DNA of 60,659 bases from an uncultured Clostridium sp. (GTDB lineage: Bacteria; Bacillota; Clostridia; TANB77; CAG-508), in the NCBI GenBank assembly GCA_900553985.1, contig USFW01000008.1:1-60659 (forward strand). Direction: 5' to 3'. Positions 27,132 through 35,002 of the stretch are shown here, piece after piece. The position numbers and the translations under genes are program-made. The stretch's first letter is position 1, and each line of letters opens with the position of its first letter. Under the pieces are notes generated by a model. It had not been told where the DNA came from. It did no database searches and saw only the letters and a program-made list of their open reading frames with translations.

Positions 27132-28688
27132 TTATAATTTTGAAATATCTATTATATCCAAATCGTCATATGCTGGTTCTACTATATTTTTTCCTTTATA
27201 ATTAAATCGTGAACCATGGCAAGGACAATCCCAAGTTTTCTCAACTTGATTCCATACAAGCAAGCAACCTAAATGCGTACACTTAGGATTTACTGCATAT
27301 ATTCCTCCTTTTTCGTCCTTGTATATTCCTACCTTTCTACCATTTACTTCAATTATTCCACCTGTTTCTTTTTTTATCTTCTTTTCCACTACATCTTTTT
27401 CTTTCAATTTATTTATAACTAATGCCTTACTAGAATCTACTAACATATTTTTAATTTCTTCATGATTTTTTATTGGTTGCATTCTTGAAGCCAAAAATAT
27501 ATCTTTATATTCATTTTTTCTGCCTACTATATCATCTACAATTATATCAACTGCAACTGATGATAAAGTCATTCCCCATTTTTTAAATCCTGTTGCTACA
27601 TAAACATTTGGTAATAAGTTAGATGCTTGTCCTATATATGGTAATTTATCCAATGTTATACAATCTTGAGCATTCCATTTTGCTAATATTTTGGCATCAG
27701 GATAATATTCTCTTGCAAATTTTTCTAATCTTCCATAACTTTCTTCATATGTTATCTCTTTACCTGTTTTATTATCTCCACCACCTATTAATAACACTTC
27801 TCTTTCATTATATTTCGCCTTTCTTATTGTTATATTTGGATTACTTATACTTATATACATGCCACTTGGTAATTGTTTTTTAGTTTCAATTGCAATTAAA
27901 TATGACATTGATTGATACATTTTAGCTGAATATAACCCTTTAACTTTAAAAAATGGATAATGACTTGACATTATTACATATGATGCAGATATTGAAAATT
28001 TATCTGTTTCTACTATATATTTTTCGTTTTCTCCTTTCTTTATTTCCTTTGCTATTGTATGTGTATAAATTTTATTTCCTTTATCTTCAATATATTTAAC
28101 TAATCCCCTTATATATTTTATTGGATGAAATTGTGCTTGATTTTTAAAACATATTCCTCCTTCTATTTTAAAAGGTAAATCAATATCTGTTACATACTCG
28201 CATTTATAATTTAGATTTTCTAATGTTTTAAATTCTTTTTCAAGCTGATTTATTTCTTCTTTTTTAGTAGTATAAATGTAACTATTTAGTCTTTCAAAAT
28301 CACATTCTATATTTTCATTTTTTATTCTACTTTCAATTTTATTAATTGCATTTTCATTTGCTTCTAAATATTTTTTTGCTGTATCAATGCTAAATGATTC
28401 TTCTAAGTAATTGTAAAAACTGTCATGTTGACTTGTTATTTTTCCCGTTGTTCTACCTGTTGTTCCTGAGCCAATTTCATTTTTTTCTATTATAGAAACA
28501 GTATAACCTAATTTTGATAATTCGTAACCACAAGTAACTCCTGTTATTCCTGCTCCTATTATACATACATCTACATCTTTTTTAGTTTCTTTTGTATTCT
28601 CATATTCTTGCTTTATTTTTTCTTTTTGATTGTTTTCTAAATTATTTCTATTATCGTTTATTTTATCTTGCCATATAGATTTTCTCAT
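27132..28688 (-). CDS. FAD-dependent oxidoreductase with C-terminal Rieske domain
   Basis: 518 aa. An N-terminal DAO-type FAD domain starts at about residue 39 (VCIIGAGITGVTCGYELSKLG; GxGxxG) with GSGTTGRTTGKITSQHD. A Rieske [2Fe-2S] domain occupies about 425-518 with ligands C470-x-H472 and C488-x-x-H491 (CTHLGC...CPCHGS). This fusion is widespread in Bacillota; the electron donor and substrate are unsettled. It lies beside a peroxiredoxin gene in the same direction, suggesting a redox role. AAAGGA site. Confidence 0.9.
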   Translation of the reverse strand: MRKSIWQDKINDNRNNLENNQKEKIKQEYENTKETKKDVDVCIIGAGITGVTCGYELSKLGYTVSIIEKNEIGSGTTGRTTGKITSQHDSFYNYLEESFSIDTAKKYLEANENAINKIESRIKNENIECDFERLNSYIYTTKKEEINQLEKEFKTLENLNYKCEYVTDIDLPFKIEGGICFKNQAQFHPIKYIRGLVKYIEDKGNKIYTHTIAKEIKKGENEKYIVETDKFSISASYVIMSSHYPFFKVKGLYSAKMYQSMSYLIAIETKKQLPSGMYISISNPNITIRKAKYNEREVLLIGGGDNKTGKEITYEESYGRLEKFAREYYPDAKILAKWNAQDCITLDKLPYIGQASNLLPNVYVATGFKKWGMTLSSVAVDIIVDDIVGRKNEYKDIFLASRMQPIKNHEEIKNMLVDSSKALVINKLKEKDVVEKKIKKETGGIIEVNGRKVGIYKDEKGGIYAVNPKCTHLGCLLVWNQVEKTWDCPCHGSRFNYKGKNIVEPAYDDLDIIDISKL

Positions 28689-28821
28689 AATCGTGTCCTT
28701 TCTAATATTTTTACTATACTTAGTATTAACACAATTATAGATTTTATAATTTTATTTTATAATATATTAATATTTTTGATAATAACATTACTATATTATT
28801 CTTTTTATTTTATAACTCATC

Positions 28822-28862
28822 AAAAAACTATCTTTGAATTTAAAATTTCAAAGATAGTTTTC
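28822..28862. terminator. Terminator of the peroxiredoxin gene
   Basis: AAAAACTATCTTTGAAA and TTTCAAAGATAGTTTT make a long stem directly after the peroxiredoxin stop, in A/T runs on both sides. Confidence 0.8.
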
Positions 28863-28864
28863 AA

Positions 28865-29548
28865 CTACTCTATTTCCTTTTTGCATTTTTCTTCTATATT
28901 TTTAAAACCTAAATACCAACTTATTCCATTTCTATCTTCTCTCATTTGATTTGCTCTTTCCTGTAACTCACAATATGTTTTTGGCATTGGCATTATTATT
29001 GGTTGATTTGGAATCCAATTTGCAGCAGTCATTCCTTTGCTACATTCTGATACTTGCAAAGCTTGTATTGTTCTTATTATTTCTGGTATAAATCTTCCGA
29101 TATTCATTGGATATATAAATATTGCTCTTATTATTCCTTTATCATCTATTATATATACATTTCTTACTGTTTCTGTATTACTAATATCATTTGATATCAT
29201 TCCATATTTTCTTGCTATTTCTCCATTTCTGTCTGCTATTATTGGGAATGATATTTGTATTCCTGTTTTACAATATATGTCATATATCCATGCAAGATGT
29301 GATGCATTGCTATCAATACTTAATCCTAGTAATTCAGTATTTAATTCTTTAAAATATGTATGTGCTCTTGTAAATGCTATCATTTCTGTCGTGCATACGG
29401 GGGTAAAATCTCCTGGGTGTGAAAACAAAACCAACCACTTTCCTTTATAATCATTTAAACATACTTCTCCACAAGTAGTTATTGCATTAAATTCAGGTGC
29501 TTTCTGACCTATTTTTACATTTCCATTCATCATTAATTCATAATCCAT
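28865..29548 (-). CDS. Peroxiredoxin (AhpC/Prx6-type)
   Basis: 227 aa. Peroxidatic cysteine in HPGDFTPVCTTEM, preceded by the GKWLVLFSHP strand, with SIDSNASHLAWIYDI and the long C-terminal arm of the Prx6 group. No clear resolving cysteine of the 2-Cys type follows; late cysteines (VSECSKGM, TYCELQ, KCKKEIE) could serve. It reduces peroxides in the cytosol. Its promoter, ribosome site and first four codons are duplicated at 32141-32219. Confidence 0.9.
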   Translation of the reverse strand: MDYELMMNGNVKIGQKAPEFNAITTCGEVCLNDYKGKWLVLFSHPGDFTPVCTTEMIAFTRAHTYFKELNTELLGLSIDSNASHLAWIYDIYCKTGIQISFPIIADRNGEIARKYGMISNDISNTETVRNVYIIDDKGIIRAIFIYPMNIGRFIPEIIRTIQALQVSECSKGMTAANWIPNQPIIMPMPKTYCELQERANQMREDRNGISWYLGFKNIEEKCKKEIE

Positions 29549-29614
29549 AAAAATAAACTCCTCTCACATTTTGTATATTATAAAAATATGAAAAGAGTTG
29601 ATTTTTGTTACAAA
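29537..29614. repeat. Direct repeat A, copy 1 (peroxiredoxin promoter and start)
   Basis: 78 bp spanning codons 1-4, the GAGAGGAG binding site, a TATAAT box and upstream sequence of the peroxiredoxin gene. It recurs in the same orientation at 32141-32219 with a single-base length difference. Confidence 0.9.
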
Positions 29615-29772
29615 TATTAAGAATACTAATTTTTTTTAAATAGGGATTTTTAATAATAGAAATCTAAATTTTTTTGTTAAATGTTGCAATTTAGAGGATT
29701 TAAAAAATAAATAAATAGATAAAGAGAAATAGTATAGACATCCCTTTCTCTATTTCATTGAAGTTAAAAAGT

Positions 29773-29807
29773 TCTCCCAATCCACTATACAATAGTAGAT
29801 TGGGAGA
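29773..29807. terminator. Hairpin beyond the transposase remnant
   Basis: TCTCCCAATC and GATTGGGAGA form a 10-bp perfect stem around 15 bases, downstream of the transposase end on the minus strand. It may be a terminator or mark the element's edge. Confidence 0.5.
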
Positions 29808-29824
29808 GAGTTTAAATATTGGGT

Positions 29825-31118
29825 TCATACAAAATTAACAAAGATTCTTTTACCTACTCTTATTTTTCCGAAAATAGCTTTCATGTCTTTGTCACAAATG
29901 TGACCATCCTCGATGTTTCTAACTGCCTTTCCAGTAAACATTCTTCTCAAATCTGATGTGTTATTTGTATTATTGTGTATATTACTTTTATTGCTTTTAT
30001 ATCTTTTGAATATACATGCTCTAAATCTATTCCACTTGTTATTTTTTGCTCTCTAAATCCTTGATTTTCTATATAATCCCTTGTTCTAGCACAATATATT
30101 ATTTTAGATAAGTTTTTTCTTGTTATTTCTCGGTTTGTAATCCACATCCATTTACTATATTTCTCTGTTTCTTTATTTTTCGTTATTTGCCTTATTACAT
30201 TTATTTTCTTTCCTTTGTAATCTATGTTGTTTTCCCATAATGTTAAAATTATTTTCTCTTTGGTCTCCTTTATTTCTCTATTTCCTGTTGGTAAACTTAC
30301 TAATGTTAAAAATTCTTCTATTAATGTTGGGATTTTTTTATCTTTTAATACAAATATATATTCTACATTTTCTTTTTCACATAATTCTATTAACCCTATT
30401 GATGGATACAATGAATCTGCTATTATCCTTATTGGTAATCTGGGATAACTCTTTCTAAACTTTGGTAGTAATCTTTTTGATGCGTTTAATTCACAATCTT
30501 GTTTGATTTCTTCTTCACTTTTCTTTATTACATCTTCTTCTGTTTCATTCTCTTTCCTTTTATCTTCGTTTTTTATCATTTCACTCATTATTGATATAGC
30601 CATTTTATTTGCTACTAACTTTAATTCTAACATTGATAAATACCATGTTGTTTTTCCGTTCTTTCGTTTCATGTAACCACTCTGGACTTATTTCATAATG
30701 TGCTATTTTCCTAATATTTTTGAATCTTCATACATTTTATTTCTTATCATATTGTAATTAATTTTATATTGGAATTTCTCTATTTCTTCTTTTTCTATTC
30801 TTGAAAATACATCTGTGTATATTTCTGCATCTGGTATCTTTTTCATTTTTCTTTTGTTATCTTATTAATATTCTCTAAATACTTTGTTTCTTCAAATGCT
30901 GTTTCTGTAAATCTTTGGGATTTTCCTTCACTCAAAAACATTAAAATTTCTGACACTATCAAATATCTCATTGAGTAATCTTGTCTTTTTCTAGGTTCTC
31001 TTATTTCATCTATATACTTTAGTATTTCTGGTACATAGTGAAATATTGTTTTCGCAAACACTTCTGTTGTATTTTTTGAAAATCCTTGTTTCATATATAC
31101 CACCATCCTTTGTATCAT
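29825..31118 (-). pseudogene. DDE transposase, frameshifted (IS4/ISNCY-like)
   Basis: Three frames are needed. 31118-30843 gives an N-terminal helical domain (MKQGFSKNTTEVFAKTIFHYVPEIL... EGKSQRFTE). A piece follows reading DAEIYTDVFSRIEKEEIEKFQYKINYNMI and then an interruption. 30672-29947 carries the catalytic core with RIIADSLYPSIGLIELCEKE, VEYIFVLKD and the late YTIIQITHQ. A last frame ends with VRNIEDGHICDKDMKAIFG. At least two frameshifts make it inactive. The D-x-LYxxxxxI.LC and FVLKD blocks point to the IS4-like DDE group; exact family uncertain. Confidence 0.75.
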
Positions 31119-31168
31119 CTTTCAAATATATTTTATCATATTTGTGCGAAAAAGTTATTTTTTTCCAA

Positions 31169-31209
31169 AAAAAACATAGCAATTTTTTCTTGATTCTGCT
31201 ATGTTTTTT
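31169..31209. terminator. Terminator between the GNAT gene and transposase remnant
   Basis: AAAAAACATAGCA and TGCTATGTTTTTT, a 13-bp perfect stem with A/T runs, downstream of the GNAT gene. Confidence 0.8.
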
Positions 31210-31232
31210 AGTTTATACTTTTTCATTCGTCA

Positions 31233-31715
31233 TTACTGTTTTACTTTTTGCTCAAATCTTAGATTTTTTATATTCATACCTAAGCTTTCATAAAATTTTA
31301 TAGCATTTTTATTAAATCCCCATACCATTAATTCAATACTGTCAATATTTATTTCCTTAGCTAGTTCTATTATTTTATTGTATAATTTTTTGCCTATACC
31401 ATTTTTCCTATTGTTTTCATCAACACAAATATCTTCAATATGTAAAATTTTTCTATCTTTCATAATTTCATTATTTGATATTTCTTTAATTTGAGAAAAA
31501 CAAAAGCCTATTATCTTATTTTCTACCACTGCTACTAAGTATATATTAGTATCTTTTGATAATTTTTCTATAAAACTCTCTATACATAATGGATCTATAT
31601 CCTTATATATATCACTTCTTTCTTTAACATGTAAGTTATGAACTTGCACAATTAATTTATGCACTTGTCTAAAATCTTCTTTTCTAGCTTTACGTATAAT
31701 AACTTCTTCGCTCAT
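31233..31715 (-). CDS. GNAT family N-acetyltransferase
   Basis: About 160 aa. Acetyl-CoA loop ENNRKNGIGKKLYNKI, preceded by ILHIEDICVDE and followed by IELMVWGFNKNAIKFYESLGM, the classic GNAT motif A and B pattern. A TTG four codons upstream overlaps the GGAG ribosome site, so ATG 31715 (MSEEVIIRKA) is the start. Substrate unknown. It sits inside a rearranged patch flanked by a transposase remnant and a duplicated promoter. Confidence 0.85.
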   Translation of the reverse strand: MSEEVIIRKARKEDFRQVHKLIVQVHNLHVKERSDIYKDIDPLCIESFIEKLSKDTNIYLVAVVENKIIGFCFSQIKEISNNEIMKDRKILHIEDICVDENNRKNGIGKKLYNKIIELAKEINIDSIELMVWGFNKNAIKFYESLGMNIKNLRFEQKVKQ

Positions 31716-31750
31716 TTTTATCTCCAATCTAATTATTTTTGTATTTCTTA

Positions 31751-31787
31751 ATTCAACTTTTTTATATGGTATATAAAAAAGTTGAAT
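31751..31787. repeat. 17-bp perfect palindrome
   Basis: ATTCAACTTTTTTATAT, three bases (GGT), then the exact reverse complement. It lies between the GNAT start and the candidate RNA. Possible end hairpin of a small mobile element or a terminator; not decided. Confidence 0.6.
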
Positions 31788-31849
31788 TGAACTTATTATA
31801 TCTTAATTATTGCTGATAATCAAGTCTTTTACATCCTTATCTTCTTCTT

Positions 31850-32031
31850 TTCCTCTCAAAATTACATGAATGAAATTTTGCAGAATCAAGGAGATGTCTC
31901 TAATCCCGATAACTGCCTAAAAGTGTAGCTTTTAGCAGGGTGCTCTTTAAAAATGGAGTAACCTTTTGTAGGTCACCACTTTTAAGTAAAAAACAAGCAT
32001 AAATTTTTCAATTTATACTTGTTTTTTACTT
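31850..32031 (+). ncRNA. Candidate structured RNA with intrinsic terminator
   Basis: This stretch is less AT-rich than its surroundings and has dense local pairing: CTGCCTAAAAG / CTTTTAGCAG at 31913-31938, GGAGTAACC / GGTCACC at 31955-31977, and a terminator stem (AAGTAAAAAACAAG / CTTGTTTTTTACTT, 31984-32031) followed by T's on the plus strand. No gene follows in that direction for 300 bp except in opposite orientation, so it is not an obvious riboswitch. The minus strand has open stretches without starts. A remnant of a small transposable element is the alternative. Confidence 0.4.
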
Positions 32032-32140
32032 TTTACTTAATTTCTTCTTTTTTATTCTAATATCCTCTCCTATTGTTTTGTGATATTAACTCGGTTAAAA
32101 TTATTATTCAAGTCTTTTCTATAAATTATTTGCATATAAA

Positions 32141-32219
32141 CTTTCATAATCCATAAAAATAAACTCCTCTCACATTTTTGTATATTATAAAAATATGAAA
32201 AGAGTTGATTTTTGTTACA
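32141..32219. repeat. Direct repeat A, copy 2 (orphan promoter)
   Basis: 79 bp nearly identical to 29537-29614: TATAAT box, ribosome site and ATGGATTATGAA start of the peroxiredoxin gene, here leading into only a short open frame that soon stops. It is 2.6 kb from the original, same orientation, across the transposase remnant and GNAT gene. Confidence 0.9.
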
Positions 32220-32310
32220 AAATTAATATAGCTCCAAATTTTTAACTCTTTTAATAAAACTAAAAATTCAAAGCTATTGCCATACAATCTTCTATATTAA
32301 TTTCTATCAT

Positions 32311-32820
32311 TTAAAATCCTTTTTCTTTACTTATATTCATAATGCTATTAAAATTATTTCTTATTTTTCTCATAATTTTCTTAAAAAGACTAGTTTGCTC
32401 TATCATACTATTATTCTCTGTTTTTAAAGCATTCTCTTCTAATATTGCATTTTTATTTCTTTCTATTACATCTTCTATTTTCTCATCTTTAAATGGCTTA
32501 TACACTATATCTAATGCTCCTATTTTTATTGCTCTTTTTATAAAATCTGTTGATGGTTTTCCTGTAATAAATATTACTTGTGGCACCTTTTCTGTATTTT
32601 CTTCTTTCAGTTTTTCTAATACTTCTATTCCTGTTAACTTTGGCATTTCTAAATCTGTTAATACTAGGTCAGGTTTCATTTTTTTAATCATTTCATATTC
32701 TTCTTTTCCATCTTTTGCTATTCCTAACAATTTTATTCCACTCATTTTTTCTATAATTTCTTTTATTTTATCTAATATTTCTATATTATCATCCGCAATA
32801 ATTATTTTAATTTCATCCAT
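32311..32820 (-). CDS. Receiver-only response regulator with C-terminal tail
   Basis: 169 aa. CheY-type receiver at 1-125: acidic D10-D11, phospho-acceptor D56 in LVLTDLEMP, ITGK Thr, and VYKPF lysine. The N-terminal half resembles Spo0A receivers, but the DNA-binding domain is absent; a 45-residue basic helical tail (SLFKKIMRKIRNNFNSIM...) replaces it. No kinase gene is adjacent. Two Spo0A-box-like sites lie about 120 bp upstream, so a place in a phosphorelay or sporulation circuit is possible. Confidence 0.8.
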   Translation of the reverse strand: MDEIKIIIADDNIEILDKIKEIIEKMSGIKLLGIAKDGKEEYEMIKKMKPDLVLTDLEMPKLTGIEVLEKLKEENTEKVPQVIFITGKPSTDFIKRAIKIGALDIVYKPFKDEKIEDVIERNKNAILEENALKTENNSMIEQTSLFKKIMRKIRNNFNSIMNISKEKGF

Positions 32821-32936
32821 AAAAATTCCTTCCCTTCAAAAATATTTTAATATATATTTTGATTCTTCTCTTGCAATAGTATATTCAACTTTATTTTTTC
32901 CTTTTTTTGTTATATGTAGACATATTTTACTACTAG

Positions 32937-32957
32937 TTCGACAAAAATTTTGTCGAA
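32937..32957. promoter_or_regulatory. Inverted pair of Spo0A-box-like sequences
   Basis: TTCGACA and TGTCGAA (core of the Spo0A box TTTGTCGAA) face each other in a near-perfect 21-bp palindrome about 120 bp upstream of the receiver gene. In Bacillus and Clostridium such heptamers bind Spo0A. It could instead be a plain hairpin. The 376-bp region from 32821 to 33196 otherwise holds only a terminator. Confidence 0.5.
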
Positions 32958-33074
32958 ACTTGTAAAAGATTATTATTTTTTTATTGTAAAAACTTTGAAA
33001 ATTTTTATTTTTGTAATATAAATTAAAAATCATCTTTTATCTTGATCTTATATAAGATTTTTTCATATATAACA

Positions 33075-33122
33075 AAAAATATCTAATGAAAAATTCCTTA
33101 ATATTTACATTAGATATTTTTA
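33075..33122 (-). terminator. Terminator of the CmpB-type gene
   Basis: AAAAATATCTAATG and CATTAGATATTTTT form a 13-14 bp stem about 75 bp after the stop codon of the minus-strand gene. Confidence 0.75.
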
Positions 33123-33196
33123 TTTTCTATTTAAAAATTTTATAAATTTAATTAATTAGTATGAATAATTAAAAATATATTGCTAATCTAATACAC

Positions 33197-33841
33197 TTAA
33201 ATCTCTCTTCTAGCATTTGCAAATACTTCTTCCATATATTCATCTGGATAATGATTATCTAAAAATACCTCTACCCCATTTTCTGGTGGAATATTATTTG
33301 CTCTTTTATTTTGCCTTAATGCTGCTATTGTTGAAATTGAAATATTAAAAACTATAAATATTAATAAAAGATTTGTTGCTAATTTCATATATTTATCTTT
33401 CATAAAATTATCTATCTTAGGTATAATTGGCTCTATTAACATTACATACAAAATACCTGCAATTCCCCAATATGCTGAATGTATTAATGTAGTCCTTCCA
33501 TTTATATTAAATATCCAATTTGAATAATCCCATGAAACAGTTCCAAATATTTTTTCTTGCAAATATGAACAAAGATATTCTATAATTCCACCTAATATCA
33601 TTGAAATTAAAAATACTTTTCCCTTGTTACGAGTTTTAACAAATTTAAAAATTATATAATATGTTATTATTCCTATCCCATAAACTGGTGTAAATGGTCC
33701 ATATATTAATCCTTGTCTTGATTCAAAATGTCCATTTTGTACTAATGCTACTATCATTTCTACAATATATCCAATAATACTTCCTATCATAAATATAATA
33801 AATATTTTACTAAATTCATTTACTTTATTTTCCTTCTCCAT
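33197..33841 (-). CDS. CmpB-type putative ABC permease (PF06541-like)
   Basis: About 214 aa with five or six membrane helices. The signature GLIYGPFTPVYGIGIITYYII and ILGGIIEYLCSYLQEKIFGTVSWDYS are hallmarks of the family annotated as putative ABC transporter permease (CmpB/DUF1113). No ATPase gene lies nearby, so the transporter label is unproven. AGGGTG before ATG 33841 is preferred to a GTG three codons upstream. Confidence 0.8.
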   Translation of the reverse strand: MEKENKVNEFSKIFIIFMIGSIIGYIVEMIVALVQNGHFESRQGLIYGPFTPVYGIGIITYYIIFKFVKTRNKGKVFLISMILGGIIEYLCSYLQEKIFGTVSWDYSNWIFNINGRTTLIHSAYWGIAGILYVMLIEPIIPKIDNFMKDKYMKLATNLLLIFIVFNISISTIAALRQNKRANNIPPENGVEVFLDNHYPDEYMEEVFANARREI

Positions 33842-34023
33842 TTTTATCACCCTTATTTTCTATATTTTATTACATTATATATTTTAGTTATTAAATATTT
33901 ATATATATATTATTAATAAATTCTTAATTTATTTTATATTCTTTTTTTCCTTTTATCAATCGATTTTTACTAATAATTCCTTACAATTTTGTAATATTTA
34001 TTGTCAGTTTTTAAAATTTCATC

Positions 34024-34048
34024 CTGATTTTTGCCTCCGACCCCAAAA
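34024..34048. repeat. GGGGTCGGAGAC repeat, single half-site
   Basis: TTTTTGCCTCCGACCCCAAA followed by ATCA; one base (T to C) differs from the other copies. It lies downstream of the VanY-type gene terminator. Confidence 0.75.
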
Positions 34049-34088
34049 TCATGACTCCAAAATTATCAAAGTCACCAAAAAAGATAAC

Positions 34089-34140
34089 AAAAAACAGTAA
34101 AAATTCAGTTTATTTTAAACCTCTTCTTTACTGTTTTTTT
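34089..34140 (-). terminator. Terminator overlapping the end of the VanY-type gene
   Basis: AAAAAACAGTAAA and TTTACTGTTTTTT pair; one arm is part of the last codons of the peptidase gene, the other lies beyond the stop. Confidence 0.7.
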
Positions 34141-34927
34141 CCATAGTATTTAAATAATCTATGTATTCTTCTAGGCACATATCTTTTTCTTTTATAAATT
34201 CAGCATTTTCAATTCCTACATATCTATAATGCCACGGTTCATAGTTTATTTTTGTTATTTCTTTTTTCTCTGTTGGATATCTCAAAATAAATCCATATTT
34301 GTAGCAATTTTCTATTAGCCATTTTTGTTCTTTCGTTTTTTCTTGTTCTTCGTCTAATATTTGATAATTTTCTGATACTATATCAACTGATAAACCTGTT
34401 TCATGTTCCCCTGTTCCCGGAATTGCAACCCATGTACTTGCTTTTTCTTCTGCTGTCTTTTGATTGTATCCTTGCCTTTTATATTCTTTTACTTTTTTAT
34501 TATATAATTCTATTTGATATTCCCTACTTCTGTATGCTGAACATATAATTGGATTTAATCCTTCTTTTCTTGCGTCATTTAACATGTTTCCTAAATTTTC
34601 CGCAATTCTTTCGTCAACTTCATAATTCTTTTCTACTTCTTTTAATTTTGTTTTATAATCTTCTGGTATTTTATTATCTTGATTTACCAATATTAATTCC
34701 CAATCTGATATTTTTCCAAGTTTAGGATCCTCTTCTTCATTTTGATTCTGCACTTGATATAAAGCTTCTATCGAATTTTTATTTTCATCATCTGGTATAT
34801 CATTAGTTTGAGACATTTTACATATTACACAAAATATTACTATTGATATAACCACTATTGATAATACTGCTATTACTGTTATTACTATCCTTCTTTTATC
34901 TTTTTTTATTTCTTCTTTTCTATTCAT
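34115..34927 (-). CDS. VanY-type M15 carboxypeptidase
   Basis: 270 aa. N-terminal membrane anchor (about 13-37) and an extracytoplasmic M15B domain: ICSAYRSREYQIELYN, zinc ligands H175 and D182 in GTGEHETGLSVD, and the EPWHYRYVG histidine near the C-terminus. It trims D-Ala (or D-Lac) from peptidoglycan stem peptides. No vanHAX-like genes are near, so a housekeeping wall-editing role is more likely than glycopeptide resistance. Confidence 0.88.
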   Translation of the reverse strand: MNRKEEIKKDKRRIVITVIAVLSIVVISIVIFCVICKMSQTNDIPDDENKNSIEALYQVQNQNEEEDPKLGKISDWELILVNQDNKIPEDYKTKLKEVEKNYEVDERIAENLGNMLNDARKEGLNPIICSAYRSREYQIELYNKKVKEYKRQGYNQKTAEEKASTWVAIPGTGEHETGLSVDIVSENYQILDEEQEKTKEQKWLIENCYKYGFILRYPTEKKEITKINYEPWHYRYVGIENAEFIKEKDMCLEEYIDYLNTMEKNSKEEV

Positions 34928-35002
34928 ATCATTCTTCTTTCATTTATATTTATATTAATTATTTTATCATAAAATATATTTTTTTCAAAGCCTTTTTTTA
35001 TT

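Noticed and set aside
31850..31995. Minus-strand reading frames through the candidate RNA
   Set aside because: Two frames are open for 20-40 codons but lack starts and ribosome sites and have stops in between; a decayed gene cannot be fully excluded.
29825..32219. Intact insertion sequence or integrated element with clear ends
   Set aside because: I found no convincing terminal inverted repeats or target duplications around the broken transposase; only the promoter-region direct repeat is certain.
32836..33033. A 65-codon minus-strand frame upstream of the receiver gene
   Set aside because: Composition is Lys/Ile/Phe-rich without a family signal, it runs through the Spo0A-box palindrome, and lacks a ribosome site.
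34115..34927. Glycopeptide resistance cluster (VanY here, VanW at 50405)
   Set aside because: The two genes are 16 kb apart with no vanR/S, vanH, ligase or vanX; both families are common wall-related genes in Clostridia.
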